Assembly: GCF_000376565.1 (NCBI RefSeq)
Contig: NZ_BARG01000027.1
Coordinates: 84,637-148,636, forward strand
Length of the DNA: 64,000 nt
Direction: 5' to 3'
Origin: Streptomyces hokutonensis
Lineage (GTDB): Bacteria > Actinomycetota > Actinomycetes > Streptomycetales > Streptomycetaceae
Shown here: piece by piece, positions 24,833-33,789 of the stretch
Position numbering within the stretch: position 1 is the first letter of the stretch
Layout of the letters: each line of letters starts with the position of its first letter
Notes under the pieces: generated by a model
What the model saw: the letters and a program-made list of their open reading frames with translations, nothing else
What the model was told of the DNA's origin: nothing
The model's database searches: none
Position numbers and translations under genes: made by a program

Positions 24833-24854
24833 AGCGAAACGGCAACGTTTCGCT
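24833..24854. promoter_or_regulatory. Palindrome 2 in the MFS/hydrolase divergent promoter
   Basis: AGCGAAACG-GCAA-CGTTTCGCT, perfect 9-bp arms. It shares CGAAAC/GTTTCG with palindrome 1, and the centres are about 42 bp apart (four helical turns). It ends 18 bases before the hydrolase ATG. Confidence 0.6.
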
Positions 24855-24872
24855 GGGGACGGGGATCCGGGC

Positions 24873-25715
24873 ATGCGCAAGGGCAGGTTCGAGGCCGACG
24901 GGGCCGGGCTGTACTACGAGGTGCGCGGCAGCGGCCCGGCGCTGTTGATGATCAGCGGGGCCGGGGGAGACGCCGGCTACTACGACGGCGTCGCGGAGAT
25001 CCTTTCCGACGCATTCATGGTGATCTCCTACGACCGGCGCGGCAACTCGCGCAGCACCGGCCGGTCCGCGGCACCGATGGACCTCGCCGTCCAGGCCGCC
25101 GACGCCCGCGCGCTCATCGACGGGCCGGCCGGCGGGCGGGCGCTGGTGTTCGGCAACAGCGGGGGCGCGATCATCGGACTCACGCTGGCCGCACTGCACC
25201 CGGAGGTGATGACGGGCCTGATCGCCCATGAGCCGCCCGCCGTGAACGTCCTGCCCGACGGCGACCCCGGGCGCGGCTTCTTCGCCGAACTCGCCGCGCT
25301 GTACGCGCAGGGCGGGGCACCGGCGGCGGGACGCCGGTTCGCCGAGACCACCCGCGGCGAGGGCACGTACCGCTGGCCCGATGACCTCTGGAAGCGGTTC
25401 CTGGGAAACCAGGACCACCTCTTCGGCACGGAGTGGTCCGGCTTCGCCGGCTTCCGGCCCGACGAGACCGCCCTCAAGTCGGCCCCGTTTCCCATCGTGT
25501 TGGGCGCGGGAGCCGAGGACCGGGGCACGTACTACGCCCGCCCGTCGATCGAGATCGCCCGTCGGATCGGGGCGCCGTGGGCCGAATTCCCCGGCATCCA
25601 CATGGAGTTCCTGCGCCACCCGGCCCGATTCGCGGCGGCGCTAAGGGTGTTGGCGACACAGCTGCACAGCCGCGACGGCGACGTCCCCGCGCTCTGGAAG
25701 GGCGCGGCTCAGTGA
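24873..25715 (+). CDS. Alpha/beta hydrolase
   Basis: 280 residues, cytosolic. Oxyanion-hole region LLMISGAGGDAGYYDG, YDRRGNSRSTGR, nucleophile elbow GNSGGAI (Ser in G-N-S-G-G), and a probable catalytic His in FPGIHMEFLRHP near the C terminus. This is the common actinobacterial hydrolase type often controlled by a TetR regulator. It is divergent from an MFS exporter and overlaps the convergent TetR gene by 7 bases. A joint role in detoxifying and exporting a compound is plausible but not shown. Confidence 0.88.
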   Translation: MRKGRFEADGAGLYYEVRGSGPALLMISGAGGDAGYYDGVAEILSDAFMVISYDRRGNSRSTGRSAAPMDLAVQAADARALIDGPAGGRALVFGNSGGAIIGLTLAALHPEVMTGLIAHEPPAVNVLPDGDPGRGFFAELAALYAQGGAPAAGRRFAETTRGEGTYRWPDDLWKRFLGNQDHLFGTEWSGFAGFRPDETALKSAPFPIVLGAGAEDRGTYYARPSIEIARRIGAPWAEFPGIHMEFLRHPARFAAALRVLATQLHSRDGDVPALWKGAAQ

Positions 25716-26386
25716 GACCCGAGCAGCTCCGCGACCAACAGCCGCCGCAGCCACGCCTGGTAGGCCTCCCGCGTCCAACCCCGGTGTCTGCGCAGGAGTT
25801 GATGCATGTGCGGTGACGCGAGCGCGTAGAGCGTGTCGGCGGCGGTGCGCGCGTCGAGGCCCGCACGCAGGGCTCCGCGCTCCTCAAGTGCCGTGGTCAG
25901 GGCCAGATGTACGCCGTACGTCGCCTCGGCACCGGCGTCCGCCGAGGCCCGCATGTCCGGGTCGGCGCCCGCCGCCTCGACGGTCACCATGATCAAGTCA
26001 CCGGCGCGTTCCAGCAGTTCGGTGAGCTGGTCGACGCTGCGGCCGATCGCGCGCCCGGGGTCGGGCTCGTCCCGGATCTCCAGGGTCTCGGGGCGGTCCG
26101 GCACGGCGACCGGCTCCTCGTCACCGGCGATCGCGACACCCAGGGTGTGCCCGAACAGGGCCGCCTTGGTCGGGAACGCGTCGTACAGCGTGCGCTCACC
26201 GACCCCGGCCAGCGCCGCCACCTCCTTCATGCGCGTGCCCGTGAACCCCTTCTCCGTGAACAGCCGGGAGGCCGCCTCCCGGATGCGGGCGCGGGTCGCC
26301 GCGGCGGTCTCGGCGCGCTTGGCCGAGCGGTAGGGCCGCTTCCGGTCGCTGTTCCGGTTGCTCTTCTGGTTGACGGGTTCGGGCAT
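25709..26386 (-). CDS. TetR-family transcriptional regulator
   Basis: 225 residues. After a basic N terminus, the TetR helix-turn-helix is clear (about 25-75: ATRARIREAASRLFTEKGF, then MKEVAALAGVGERTLYDAF). The remaining helical part is the ligand-binding and dimer domain. The ATG at 26386 has no good ribosome site (the upstream strand is CTCCTCCCC), so the start is uncertain or the mRNA is leaderless. It converges with the hydrolase gene, which together with the MFS gene is its most likely target through the CGAAAC/GTTTCG palindromes. Confidence 0.88.
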   Translation of the reverse strand: MPEPVNQKSNRNSDRKRPYRSAKRAETAAATRARIREAASRLFTEKGFTGTRMKEVAALAGVGERTLYDAFPTKAALFGHTLGVAIAGDEEPVAVPDRPETLEIRDEPDPGRAIGRSVDQLTELLERAGDLIMVTVEAAGADPDMRASADAGAEATYGVHLALTTALEERGALRAGLDARTAADTLYALASPHMHQLLRRHRGWTREAYQAWLRRLLVAELLGSH

Positions 26387-26462
26387 GGGGAGGAGTCTAG
26401 AAGGAAATCGTCGCAGTGGCACTGCGGTTAAATCAATGAAGGCGATGAGGAGTGTGGGTGTC

Positions 26463-26903
26463 ATGCCGGAGCTCGCCGGAATCCACCATGTGAAGCTGCC
26501 CGTCACCGATCTCGACCGCTCGCGCGACTGGTACGGCCGCGTCCTCGGCTTCAAGGTCACGCACGAGTTCCCGGACGCGGAGGACGGCGTCGTGCGCGGA
26601 GTGGCGGGGGAGGTGCCGGGTCTCGGCGACTCGATGCTCTGCCTGCGGGTCAACTCCCAGGCCGCGCAAGGGTGTCAGGGCTTCGACCCGGTCAGCTTCG
26701 CGGTCCGGGACCGCGCCGACGTCGAGGCCTGGGCGGCCCACCTCGACACCCTCGGCGTCCCGCACTCGCCGGTGATCGAGGCCTCGATCGGCTGGCTGCT
26801 GGTGTTCAACGACCCCGATGGCCTCGATCTGCACCTGTACAGCTGGGCGGCGCACGGGGTGGATCACGAGGGCATCCCCGGGTACGGCCGCCCGGTTTCC
26901 TGA
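26463..26903 (+). CDS. VOC-superfamily (glyoxalase/dioxygenase-like) protein
   Basis: 146 residues with the two beta-alpha-beta-beta-beta units of the fold: IHHVKLPVTDLDRSRDWYGRVLGF at the start and DPDGLDLHLYSW near the end. His in IHHVKL and Glu/Leu positions suggest a metal site. The start at 26463 fits GAGGAG 10 bases upstream. Members act as lyases, isomerases, dioxygenases or resistance proteins that bind antibiotics. No partner gene reveals the substrate. Confidence 0.82.
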   Translation: MPELAGIHHVKLPVTDLDRSRDWYGRVLGFKVTHEFPDAEDGVVRGVAGEVPGLGDSMLCLRVNSQAAQGCQGFDPVSFAVRDRADVEAWAAHLDTLGVPHSPVIEASIGWLLVFNDPDGLDLHLYSWAAHGVDHEGIPGYGRPVS

Positions 26904-26917
26904 ATACTGCGCATTCC

Positions 26918-26947
26918 TTGACCGGTATATAACCAGGGAGGCATATT
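26918..26947 (+). promoter_or_regulatory. Candidate promoter of the ArsR-SRPBCC operon
   Basis: TTGACC (26918-26923), an 18-base spacer and CATATT (26942-26947). Transcription would begin at about the ATG at 26954, making the message leaderless, although AGGGAGG (26935-26941) sits 12 bases upstream of the ATG. GGTATATAACC (26924-26934), near-palindromic, lies between the boxes and could be the ArsR operator. Confidence 0.45.
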
Positions 26948-26953
26948 GGACCC

Positions 26954-27301
26954 ATGTCCGACGCCTCGCTCTGGACCGCCCTCGCCGATCCCCACCGGCG
27001 GGCCATCGTCGCCCTGCTCCTGGAGCGGCCCCGGCCCGTCGGCGAGATAGGGGAGGCCTGCGGTCTGAGCCAGCCCAGCACGTCGAAGCACCTGCGGGTG
27101 CTGCGGGACGCGGGCCTGGTCCGGGTACGGCAGGACGCACAGCGCCGCGTCTACGCCCTCGACCCCGCCCCGATCGCCGCACTCGACGCCTGGCTCGCCC
27201 CCTACCGCGAGCTGTGGAACCGCAGCCTGGACCGGCTGGGCCAACGCCTCGACGAGACGTCGTACGACACCGACACCGAGGAACCCACCCCGAAGGGCTG
27301 A
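26954..27301 (+). CDS. ArsR-family (winged helix) regulator
   Basis: 115 residues. The winged-helix domain spans almost the whole protein: LADPHRRAIVALLLERPRPVGEIGE, then the recognition helix LSQPSTSKHLRVLRDAGLV and the wing VRVRQDAQRRVYAL. It lacks the metal-binding CxC motif of true metal sensors. It is followed after 6 bases by an AHSA1-type SRPBCC gene, a very common pairing in which the regulator represses the pair. Confidence 0.92.
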   Translation: MSDASLWTALADPHRRAIVALLLERPRPVGEIGEACGLSQPSTSKHLRVLRDAGLVRVRQDAQRRVYALDPAPIAALDAWLAPYRELWNRSLDRLGQRLDETSYDTDTEEPTPKG

Positions 27302-27307
27302 TCCATC

Positions 27308-27835
27308 ATGTCCGTCGACCTCACCGGCACGTATCTGACGCTCGACGACGGCCGCCCCGCCGTCCGCTTCAGCCGCGTCTACGACCAACCCCTCGACCGC
27401 GTCTGGCAGTTCGTGACCGACCCCGACGAACTCGCCCAGTGGTTCCCCTCACGCGCCGAGTTCGAGCTGCGCCCCGGCGGCACGGTCACCTTCAGCGGCG
27501 ACCCGAACATGCCGGAGTCGACCGGCCAGGTCATCGCCGTCGACCCGCCCCGGCACCTCTCCTTCGAATGGGGCGGCGACGAGCTGCGCTTCGACCTGGA
27601 GGAGGTCGAGGAGAAGCGCACCCGCTTCACCCTCACCAACGTCCTGAGCGCCGAGGACACCGCGTCCCGGAACGGGGCCGGTTGGGAGGTGTGCCTGGCC
27701 GCGCTGGACGCGAAGGCCCGTGGCGAGCGCGCCGAGGGACCTCATGCCGGTGCCGGCGCGCCCTGGAAGGAGTTCTACGACGGCTACTTGGCGGCCGGGA
27801 TCCCCTCGGGCGCGCCCGTGCCCGGCCTGGACTGA
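27308..27835 (+). CDS. SRPBCC (AHSA1/START-like) domain protein
   Basis: 175 residues. The AHSA1 pattern is clear: SRVYDQPLDRVWQFVTDPDELAQWFPS, ELRPGGTVTF and PPRHLSFEWGG. The fold forms a deep hydrophobic pocket for small lipophilic ligands. It is the second gene of the ArsR operon. Function unknown; relatives are linked to stress or ligand sensing. It converges with the NHLM ABC transporter with only 4 bases between stops. Confidence 0.9.
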   Translation: MSVDLTGTYLTLDDGRPAVRFSRVYDQPLDRVWQFVTDPDELAQWFPSRAEFELRPGGTVTFSGDPNMPESTGQVIAVDPPRHLSFEWGGDELRFDLEEVEEKRTRFTLTNVLSAEDTASRNGAGWEVCLAALDAKARGERAEGPHAGAGAPWKEFYDGYLAAGIPSGAPVPGLD

Positions 27836-27839
27836 CCTC

Positions 27840-30656
27840 TCACGCCATCTGCCGCCGCACCAGCTCGTGCAGCCGGCCCCCCGTGTCCGCCAACAGCTGG
27901 GCGGGCGGGCCCTGTTGGGCGACCTTGCCGTCCTCCATGACGACCACGCGGTCGGCGTCCAGGACGGTCGAGAGGCGGTGCGCGATGACGATCCGGGTCG
28001 CGTTGAGGGCCTTGGTGCTCTCGATCACAGTGCGCTGGGTCTCGTTGTCCAGGGCGCTGGTCGCCTCGTCGAAGAACAGGATGCGCGGCCGGCGGATCAA
28101 CGCCTGCGCGATCATGAGGCGTTGACGCTGACCGCCCGACACCGCGCCGCTGCCCGCCACGATCGTGTGCAGGCCCATCGGCATCCGCTTGATGTCCTCG
28201 GCGAGCCCCGCCATCTCGGCCGCCGCCATCGCCTCCTCCGGCGTGAACGGCTCGGTGCCGCAGATGACGTCCAGGATGGAACCGGTGAACGGCTGCGCGT
28301 GCTGGAGCACCACCCCGCACTGCCGCCGTACCGCCGACTGGTCGAGGGCGCCCAGGTCCTGGCCGTCGTAGAGGACGCTGCCGGAGACCGGTTTGTCGAA
28401 GCCGATGAGGAGGCGCAGCAGGGTGGACTTGCCGCAGCCGCTGGGGCCGACGATCGCCACGAACTCGCCCGCGCGCACCTGGAAGGACACGTCGTCGAGG
28501 ACGAGGGGGCCGTCGTCGGCGTAGCGGAAGGACAGCCGGCGGGCCTCGATGGCGCCGGACAGCTGTCCGGGGCGGGTGCTCGCGGTGCGGACCTCCGGGG
28601 CCGCGTCCAGGACCGGCCTGATCTCCTCGAAGAGCGGCAGTGCGGAGACCACCGAGACGAAGGCGCCGGTCAGGCTGGTGACGGAGGTCAGGACCATCGT
28701 CACCGACGTGTTGAAGGTGAGGAAGGCGGCGGCCGACATCGAGCCGCGCGCCGGGCCCGCGAGCAGCATGAACATCAGCAGGGTGCAGACGGGCAGATAC
28801 ACCGCGCCCATCACCGTGCTGAGGTTCTTGATCCGGCCGACCTTCTGCTGGAGTTCACGGCTGCGCGCGAACTCGGAGGCCCAGGCCGCGTAGGCGTAGT
28901 TCTCCGCCGCCGCCACCCGCAACTTCGGCAGTCCGCGCAGGGTTTGGAACGCCTGGTTGTTCAGCTTGTTGCTGAGCACGACCAGCTTGCGCTGCCAGCG
29001 CACCTGCCACAGACCGAGCCCCAGGAACACGGCCGCGATCACCACGAGCATGCCGATCGCCGCGAGCGCCATCGACGCGCTGTACCAGAACAGCAGCCCC
29101 AGGTTCATCACGCCTACTGTCACCGACTGCGCGACGACAGGGCCAACTCCCGCCAGCAGACGGCGGATCGAGCTGATGCCCATCGCCGCGCTCGCCAGCT
29201 CACCCGTCGAGCGCTCGGTGAAGAACTTCGTCGGCAGCCTCAACAGGCGGTCCCAGACGGCCGGTTGGAGCGTGGCCTCGATCCGGCCCTCAAGGCGGAG
29301 CATGGTGAGGTTCTCCAGCAGCATGAAGGCCGCCGCCACCACGCTCGTCACCATCACGGCCAGACAGACCTGCACGATCAGGCCGGTCTGCGCCTTCGGC
29401 ACGAACTCGCCCAGCACCTTGCCCGTCGCGATCGGCACCAGCGCCCCGATCGCCACCGTCACCAGCCCGCTGATCAGCAGGTTGGAGAGGTCGCTCCCGG
29501 TGCCCTGCATGCTGAAGCGCAGCAGCCCGAGCGGGCTGAGTCGCCGCTCGGGCAGCGGGCGGTAGAACATCACCGCGCGCGGCTCGAACTCCTCCGCGTT
29601 CGCCTTCTCGATCGGCGTCTCGCGCCCGGTCGCCGGATGTACGGCGACGTAACCGCCGCGCCGCCACAGCAGCGCGACCGGCGCCCCGGACAGCGCCCGA
29701 CGGCCCACCAGCGGACCGACGTTGTCCCGCCACCAGCGCCCGTCGAGCCGTACGGCCCGCACCCGGACCCGGGAGGCGAGGGCGATCCGCTCGACCGGGT
29801 CCAGCCGGTCGCTCTCGCTGCCGCTCTGCGCGGGCTCGGCGAGGGTGATGCCGGCCGCCTCGGCGACCAACTTGCAGGCCGCGTACGACGCGTCGGCGTC
29901 GGCGGCCGTCGTGCGCCGCGCCGAGGACTTGCCGATCGACGCGAGCAGCGTCCGGTCGGCCTGGGCGCGGACCGCCTCACCGGCCTTGATACCGGCGGCG
30001 GTTCGCGTCTCGTGGGTGCGCTCCAGCTGCTCGATCCACTTGTCCAGCGTGGAAAGGAGGCGGTACTGCTGGTCGACCATGCCCTGCCAGACACCGGGGT
30101 CCATCAGCAGATCGGCCGCCGCCTCCGCGCCGTACAACGACCCGTACTGCACGCTGCCCGGCGGCACTTGCATCCAGAACACGTCGTCGTCGGTGAGCGC
30201 GGCGGCTCGCTCGGTCGCCATCGGCGCCTGGAAGAGGATCGAGAGGCCGCGGCCGACGCCGAGGGCGAGGGCGTATTCGAGCGGGCTCGAAGTCGGCGGA
30301 ACGTACTGGGGGTTGCCGTACTCGTCGTACGACCAGGTCTGGGTGTTCGCGGGCTGGTACAGCTCCCGCAGGTTGATGCGGTGCACCACGCAGTCCCGCA
30401 ACGGGCGTGCCACCAGCGTGTGTTGGGGGCCGGTGACCGGGCCGAGCAGCAGTGAGCCCGCCTCCAGCCGGCCGAGGTGGTGCCAGTGGCCCTGCTGCAC
30501 GGCGTCCACCGCGAAGAGGTCGATGGCGCCCGACGCGACCAGCCAGAGCACCTGCGGGCCTTCGAGGTCGAGGCGGTTGAACCCGGTGCAGTCGATCGGC
30601 GTGCCCAGGGATCCCAGCGCGCCGAGGACCAGGTCGCCTTCGTGGACGGACGTCAT
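27840..30656 (-). CDS. NHLM-type bacteriocin export ABC transporter, permease/ATPase subunit 2 (no peptidase)
   Basis: 938 residues. A long N-terminal region (about 1-380) that lacks a C39 peptidase contains a cyclic-nucleotide-binding-like beta section and helical parts, typical of NHLM_micro_ABC2. A six-helix ABC membrane domain follows (about 400-680), then the ATPase domain with Walker A GPSGCGKST, signature VSGGQRQR, Walker B ILFFDEAT and the H-loop IVIAHRLS. The ATG follows the stop of the peptidase-ABC gene by one base, so both proteins are made together and likely act as one heteromeric exporter for the precursor peptide encoded at 33790-34005. Confidence 0.92.
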   Translation of the reverse strand: MTSVHEGDLVLGALGSLGTPIDCTGFNRLDLEGPQVLWLVASGAIDLFAVDAVQQGHWHHLGRLEAGSLLLGPVTGPQHTLVARPLRDCVVHRINLRELYQPANTQTWSYDEYGNPQYVPPTSSPLEYALALGVGRGLSILFQAPMATERAAALTDDDVFWMQVPPGSVQYGSLYGAEAAADLLMDPGVWQGMVDQQYRLLSTLDKWIEQLERTHETRTAAGIKAGEAVRAQADRTLLASIGKSSARRTTAADADASYAACKLVAEAAGITLAEPAQSGSESDRLDPVERIALASRVRVRAVRLDGRWWRDNVGPLVGRRALSGAPVALLWRRGGYVAVHPATGRETPIEKANAEEFEPRAVMFYRPLPERRLSPLGLLRFSMQGTGSDLSNLLISGLVTVAIGALVPIATGKVLGEFVPKAQTGLIVQVCLAVMVTSVVAAAFMLLENLTMLRLEGRIEATLQPAVWDRLLRLPTKFFTERSTGELASAAMGISSIRRLLAGVGPVVAQSVTVGVMNLGLLFWYSASMALAAIGMLVVIAAVFLGLGLWQVRWQRKLVVLSNKLNNQAFQTLRGLPKLRVAAAENYAYAAWASEFARSRELQQKVGRIKNLSTVMGAVYLPVCTLLMFMLLAGPARGSMSAAAFLTFNTSVTMVLTSVTSLTGAFVSVVSALPLFEEIRPVLDAAPEVRTASTRPGQLSGAIEARRLSFRYADDGPLVLDDVSFQVRAGEFVAIVGPSGCGKSTLLRLLIGFDKPVSGSVLYDGQDLGALDQSAVRRQCGVVLQHAQPFTGSILDVICGTEPFTPEEAMAAAEMAGLAEDIKRMPMGLHTIVAGSGAVSGGQRQRLMIAQALIRRPRILFFDEATSALDNETQRTVIESTKALNATRIVIAHRLSTVLDADRVVVMEDGKVAQQGPPAQLLADTGGRLHELVRRQMA

Positions 30657-30657
30657 C

Positions 30658-32880
30658 TCACCGCTCCTTGACCAGCGTGGCGTACGCGCCGCCGGCCGCC
30701 ACCAGGGCATCGTGCCGCCCGCGTTCCACGATCGTCCCGTGTTCGAGGACGACGATCTCGTCGCTGTCGCGCACCGTGCTGAGCCGGTGGGCGATCACCA
30801 CGCAGGCGCAGCCGCGCTTGCGGAGGTTGTCCATCACGACCAGCTCGGTCTCCGCGTCCAGGGCGCTCGTCACCTCGTCGAGCACGAGGATGCTGGGCCT
30901 GCGCACCAACGCCCGTGCGATCTCCAGGCGTTGGCGCTGACCGCCGGAGAAGTTGCGCCCGTCCTGCTCGACCCGGCTGTGGATACCGCCGGGCCGCCGC
31001 ATGACCACGTCGTACAGGGCCGCGTCCCGCAGCGCGTCCGTGACCGCTTCGTCCGGGATCGACGGGTCCCACAGCGCCACGTTGTCGCGGACCGAGCCCT
31101 CGAAGAGAAACACGTCCTGGTCGACGAAGGAGACGGAGGCCGCGAGCGCGCCGCGCGGGATGTCCTCAAGGCGGTGGTCGTCGATGCGGATCACGCCCTC
31201 CCAGGGCGTGTAGAGACCCGAAATCAGCCTGGACACCGTCGACTTGCCGCTGCCGGAGCCGCCGACCAGCGCCACCTGCTGACCCGGTCCGACCGTCAGT
31301 GAGAATCCGGTGAGGAGGGGCTTGTCGAGGGGGCTGTAGCCGAAGGTGATGTTCTCCAGCTCGACGTGGCCCTGAAGCCGGCGGGTCGAATCGGCGCCGC
31401 CCGCGCGGGAGTAGAGAGGATCGGCCTGGAAGTTCTCGACGTCCTTGAGCCGGGCCACGTCGGCCGCGAAGTCCTGGATGCGGCCCGCGACGCCGTTGAG
31501 CCGGGTGATCGGCGCGGTGAAGCGGGTGACCAGCGCCTGGAAGGCGACCAGCAGACCGACCGAGATGCCCCCCTCCACGGCTCGCATGCCGCCGATCCAC
31601 AGGATCAGCGCGCTGTTGAGGGAGGCCAGCGTCGGCGCGACCACGCCCAGCCAGGCGCTCGGCACCCCGAGCCGCTGCTGCTCCTCCAGGGTGGTGGCGT
31701 GTTGTCCGGCCCACTTGCGGAAGTAGCCGTCCTCACCGCCGGTCGCCTTCATCGTCTCGATCAACTGGAGCCCGGTGTAGGCGGTGTTGGTCAACCGGGC
31801 GGAGTCGGCGCGCAGTTTCGCGGTGCGGGTAGCGCGCAGCCGGATGACGACCCGCATCGCCACCACGTTCAGCAGCGCCACCCCGATGCCCACGTAGGTG
31901 AGTTGGGGGTCGTAGGTGTAGAGGAGCACCGCGTAGAGCACCACGACCACCGCGTCCACGCCCGCCGCCGAGAGGTCGCGGGCCAGGGTCTCGGCGACGG
32001 AGTCGTTCGACTGGAGGCGCTGCACCAGGTCGGCCGGGCTGCGCTGGGAGAAGAAGGTCACCGGCAGCCGCAGCAGATGGCGCAGGAAGCGGGCGCTGGA
32101 GAGGGTGGAGGAGATGATGCGGCCGTGCAGCAGGTTCGCCTGTTGCAGCCAGGTCAGCACCAGGGTGAGCAGCACACAGGTCCCCATGGACGCGAACAGC
32201 ACGGCCAGCAGGGAGGTTTGACCACCTATCAGAAACATGTCGATGTAGGTCCGGCTGAGTGCGGGCATCGCCGCGCCGACCAGGACCAGCAGCAGGCTGG
32301 AGAGGACGGCGGCGGGCATCGTGCCCGCGGTGCCGCGCAGCCGGGCGGGCATCGCGCCCAGGACGCCCGGCTTGCGCCCGCCCTTCTCGAAGCCTTCGCC
32401 CGGCTCCATGACGAGGACTACTCCGGTGAAGCTGGAGTCGAAGTCCTCCATGGGCACGAACCGGCGGCCCTTGCCGGGGTCGTTGATGTACACCCCGCGG
32501 CGGCCGAAGCGGCGCCCCATGCCGTCGTAGACGACGTAGTGGTTGAACTCCCAGAACAGGACGGCAGGGGACCGCACTTCGGCGAGGGCGGCGGTGTCCA
32601 TCTGCATGCCCTTGGCCGTGAGGCCGTAACTGCGGGCCGCCTTCAGCAGGTTGCTGGCGCGCGAGCCGTCGCGGGAGACACCGCAGGCGATGCGGAGTTC
32701 CTCCAGCGGGATGTGGCGGCCGTAGAAGCCGAGGACCATCGCCAGGGAGGCGGCGCCGCACTCGACGGCCTCCATCTGGAGGACGGTGGGTGAACGGACC
32801 GTCTTCGCACGGCCCTTGGGCACCGGGCGCTTCGGTGGCGCGGAACGGCGCCGGGAACGGGTGTCCTGTGCGGGGCTCAC
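30658..32880 (-). CDS. NHLM-type peptidase-containing ABC transporter (C39 peptidase + TM + ATPase)
   Basis: 740 residues from a GTG overlapping the HlyD stop (GTGA). The N-terminal C39 peptidase (about 25-150) has the catalytic Cys in EAVECGAAS, the His in FNHYVVYDG and the Asp in INDPGKG; it cuts leaders after Gly-Gly. A six-helix domain follows (about 180-460) and then the ATPase with Walker A GGSGSGKST, signature FSGGQRQRLE, Walker B ILVLDEVTSALD and IVIAHRLS-type H-loop (CVVIAHRLS). Peptidase and ATPase residues are all intact, so it should process and export the adjacent double-glycine peptide. Confidence 0.95.
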   Translation of the reverse strand: MSPAQDTRSRRRSAPPKRPVPKGRAKTVRSPTVLQMEAVECGAASLAMVLGFYGRHIPLEELRIACGVSRDGSRASNLLKAARSYGLTAKGMQMDTAALAEVRSPAVLFWEFNHYVVYDGMGRRFGRRGVYINDPGKGRRFVPMEDFDSSFTGVVLVMEPGEGFEKGGRKPGVLGAMPARLRGTAGTMPAAVLSSLLLVLVGAAMPALSRTYIDMFLIGGQTSLLAVLFASMGTCVLLTLVLTWLQQANLLHGRIISSTLSSARFLRHLLRLPVTFFSQRSPADLVQRLQSNDSVAETLARDLSAAGVDAVVVVLYAVLLYTYDPQLTYVGIGVALLNVVAMRVVIRLRATRTAKLRADSARLTNTAYTGLQLIETMKATGGEDGYFRKWAGQHATTLEEQQRLGVPSAWLGVVAPTLASLNSALILWIGGMRAVEGGISVGLLVAFQALVTRFTAPITRLNGVAGRIQDFAADVARLKDVENFQADPLYSRAGGADSTRRLQGHVELENITFGYSPLDKPLLTGFSLTVGPGQQVALVGGSGSGKSTVSRLISGLYTPWEGVIRIDDHRLEDIPRGALAASVSFVDQDVFLFEGSVRDNVALWDPSIPDEAVTDALRDAALYDVVMRRPGGIHSRVEQDGRNFSGGQRQRLEIARALVRRPSILVLDEVTSALDAETELVVMDNLRKRGCACVVIAHRLSTVRDSDEIVVLEHGTIVERGRHDALVAAGGAYATLVKER

Positions 32881-33683
32881 GGCAGCAGCCAATCGAGGGG
32901 ACGCTGATCGGCCAGCCGGATCGAGGCCGAGGCCATGGTCATGGAGGTGAGCGCGAACGGCGGCCCGTCGGCGGACGACCACTTGTAACCGCTCTTCGTG
33001 CGCGCCGACTTGTCGAGCCTCACCAGCACGGCCACCGGCCTGCCCTTCTTGGTGAACTGCTCGCCCAGCTGGCTGTCGCCGAGGAACGCGGCGATCTGCT
33101 GCGCCGACTGGGCGGACCGGTCCACCGCCTTCACATGGCCGCGCAGCACGCCGTACGTCTGCGTCGGCACGGACGAGACGGTCAGGTCGACGGCGGCGTT
33201 CGCGGGGATGGAGGCCGCGTTCTCGGCGGGCACGTACACCGTGGCGTAGAGCGGATCGGTGGCGCGCGCGACCTTCTCCACGGCGGCGACGTTCGCGCCG
33301 GTCTGGATGATCTGGCCGATGGTGGCGGCGAGCGCGGTGATCCGGCCCGCGGCGACCGTGCGCACGACGGAGTCGCCGTCGGCCGTACGGACCTGCAGAA
33401 CAGGAGAGTTGGCCGGCAGCCGTTCGCCCTCCTGGGCGACGACGGCGGTGACCTGGCCCGCGACCGGGCTCTGCAGGATGTAACTGCCCTCGCCGTGCGT
33501 GAGGATGGCGGACGCCCCGACCGTGGACGCCACGGAGCCGGTCACCGCCCACACGGACGCGGCGGCCACGACGACCACCGTCACACAGAGCACGAGCCAG
33601 CCCTGAGGACGCGCGAAGCGCACCGGAAGATCGAGCTCTTCGGGCGACTGGAGCTTGGCGAGGGCCTGTTGGCGGAACTGCAC
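32877..33683 (-). CDS. HlyD-family adaptor of an NHLM-type peptide secretion system
   Basis: 268 residues from GTG with GAGGGAAG upstream. One N-terminal membrane anchor (about 29-52, GWLVLCVTVVVVAAASVW) is followed by the lipoyl-like barrel (ILQSPVAGQVTAVVAQEGERL), and a beta-barrel domain. It is short compared with Gram-negative HlyD proteins, lacking a long coiled coil, as expected in a bacterium without an outer membrane. It forms the third part of the exporter and shares a 10-base sequence at its ribosome site with the precursor gene. Confidence 0.9.
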   Translation of the reverse strand: MQFRQQALAKLQSPEELDLPVRFARPQGWLVLCVTVVVVAAASVWAVTGSVASTVGASAILTHGEGSYILQSPVAGQVTAVVAQEGERLPANSPVLQVRTADGDSVVRTVAAGRITALAATIGQIIQTGANVAAVEKVARATDPLYATVYVPAENAASIPANAAVDLTVSSVPTQTYGVLRGHVKAVDRSAQSAQQIAAFLGDSQLGEQFTKKGRPVAVLVRLDKSARTKSGYKWSSADGPPFALTSMTMASASIRLADQRPLDWLLP

Positions 33684-33740
33684 GGAACTTCCCTCACCTA
33701 GGGGAGAGATCTTTTACGGCACACGAGTACGGCACCGGAA

Positions 33741-33771
33741 AGTCCCGGAGCCGGGAAACGGCTCCGGGACT
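33741..33771 (-). terminator. Strong hairpin between the precursor peptide gene and the export genes
   Basis: A 13-bp perfect stem (AGTCCCGGAGCCG, 33741-33753, with CGGCTCCGGGACT, 33759-33771) around a 5-nt loop, 19 bases past the precursor stop and 58 bases before the HlyD GTG. Only three T follow it. It fits a partial terminator or mRNA stabiliser giving much precursor and little exporter mRNA. Confidence 0.75.
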
Positions 33772-33789
33772 CGGTGGAACAAGGCGCGA

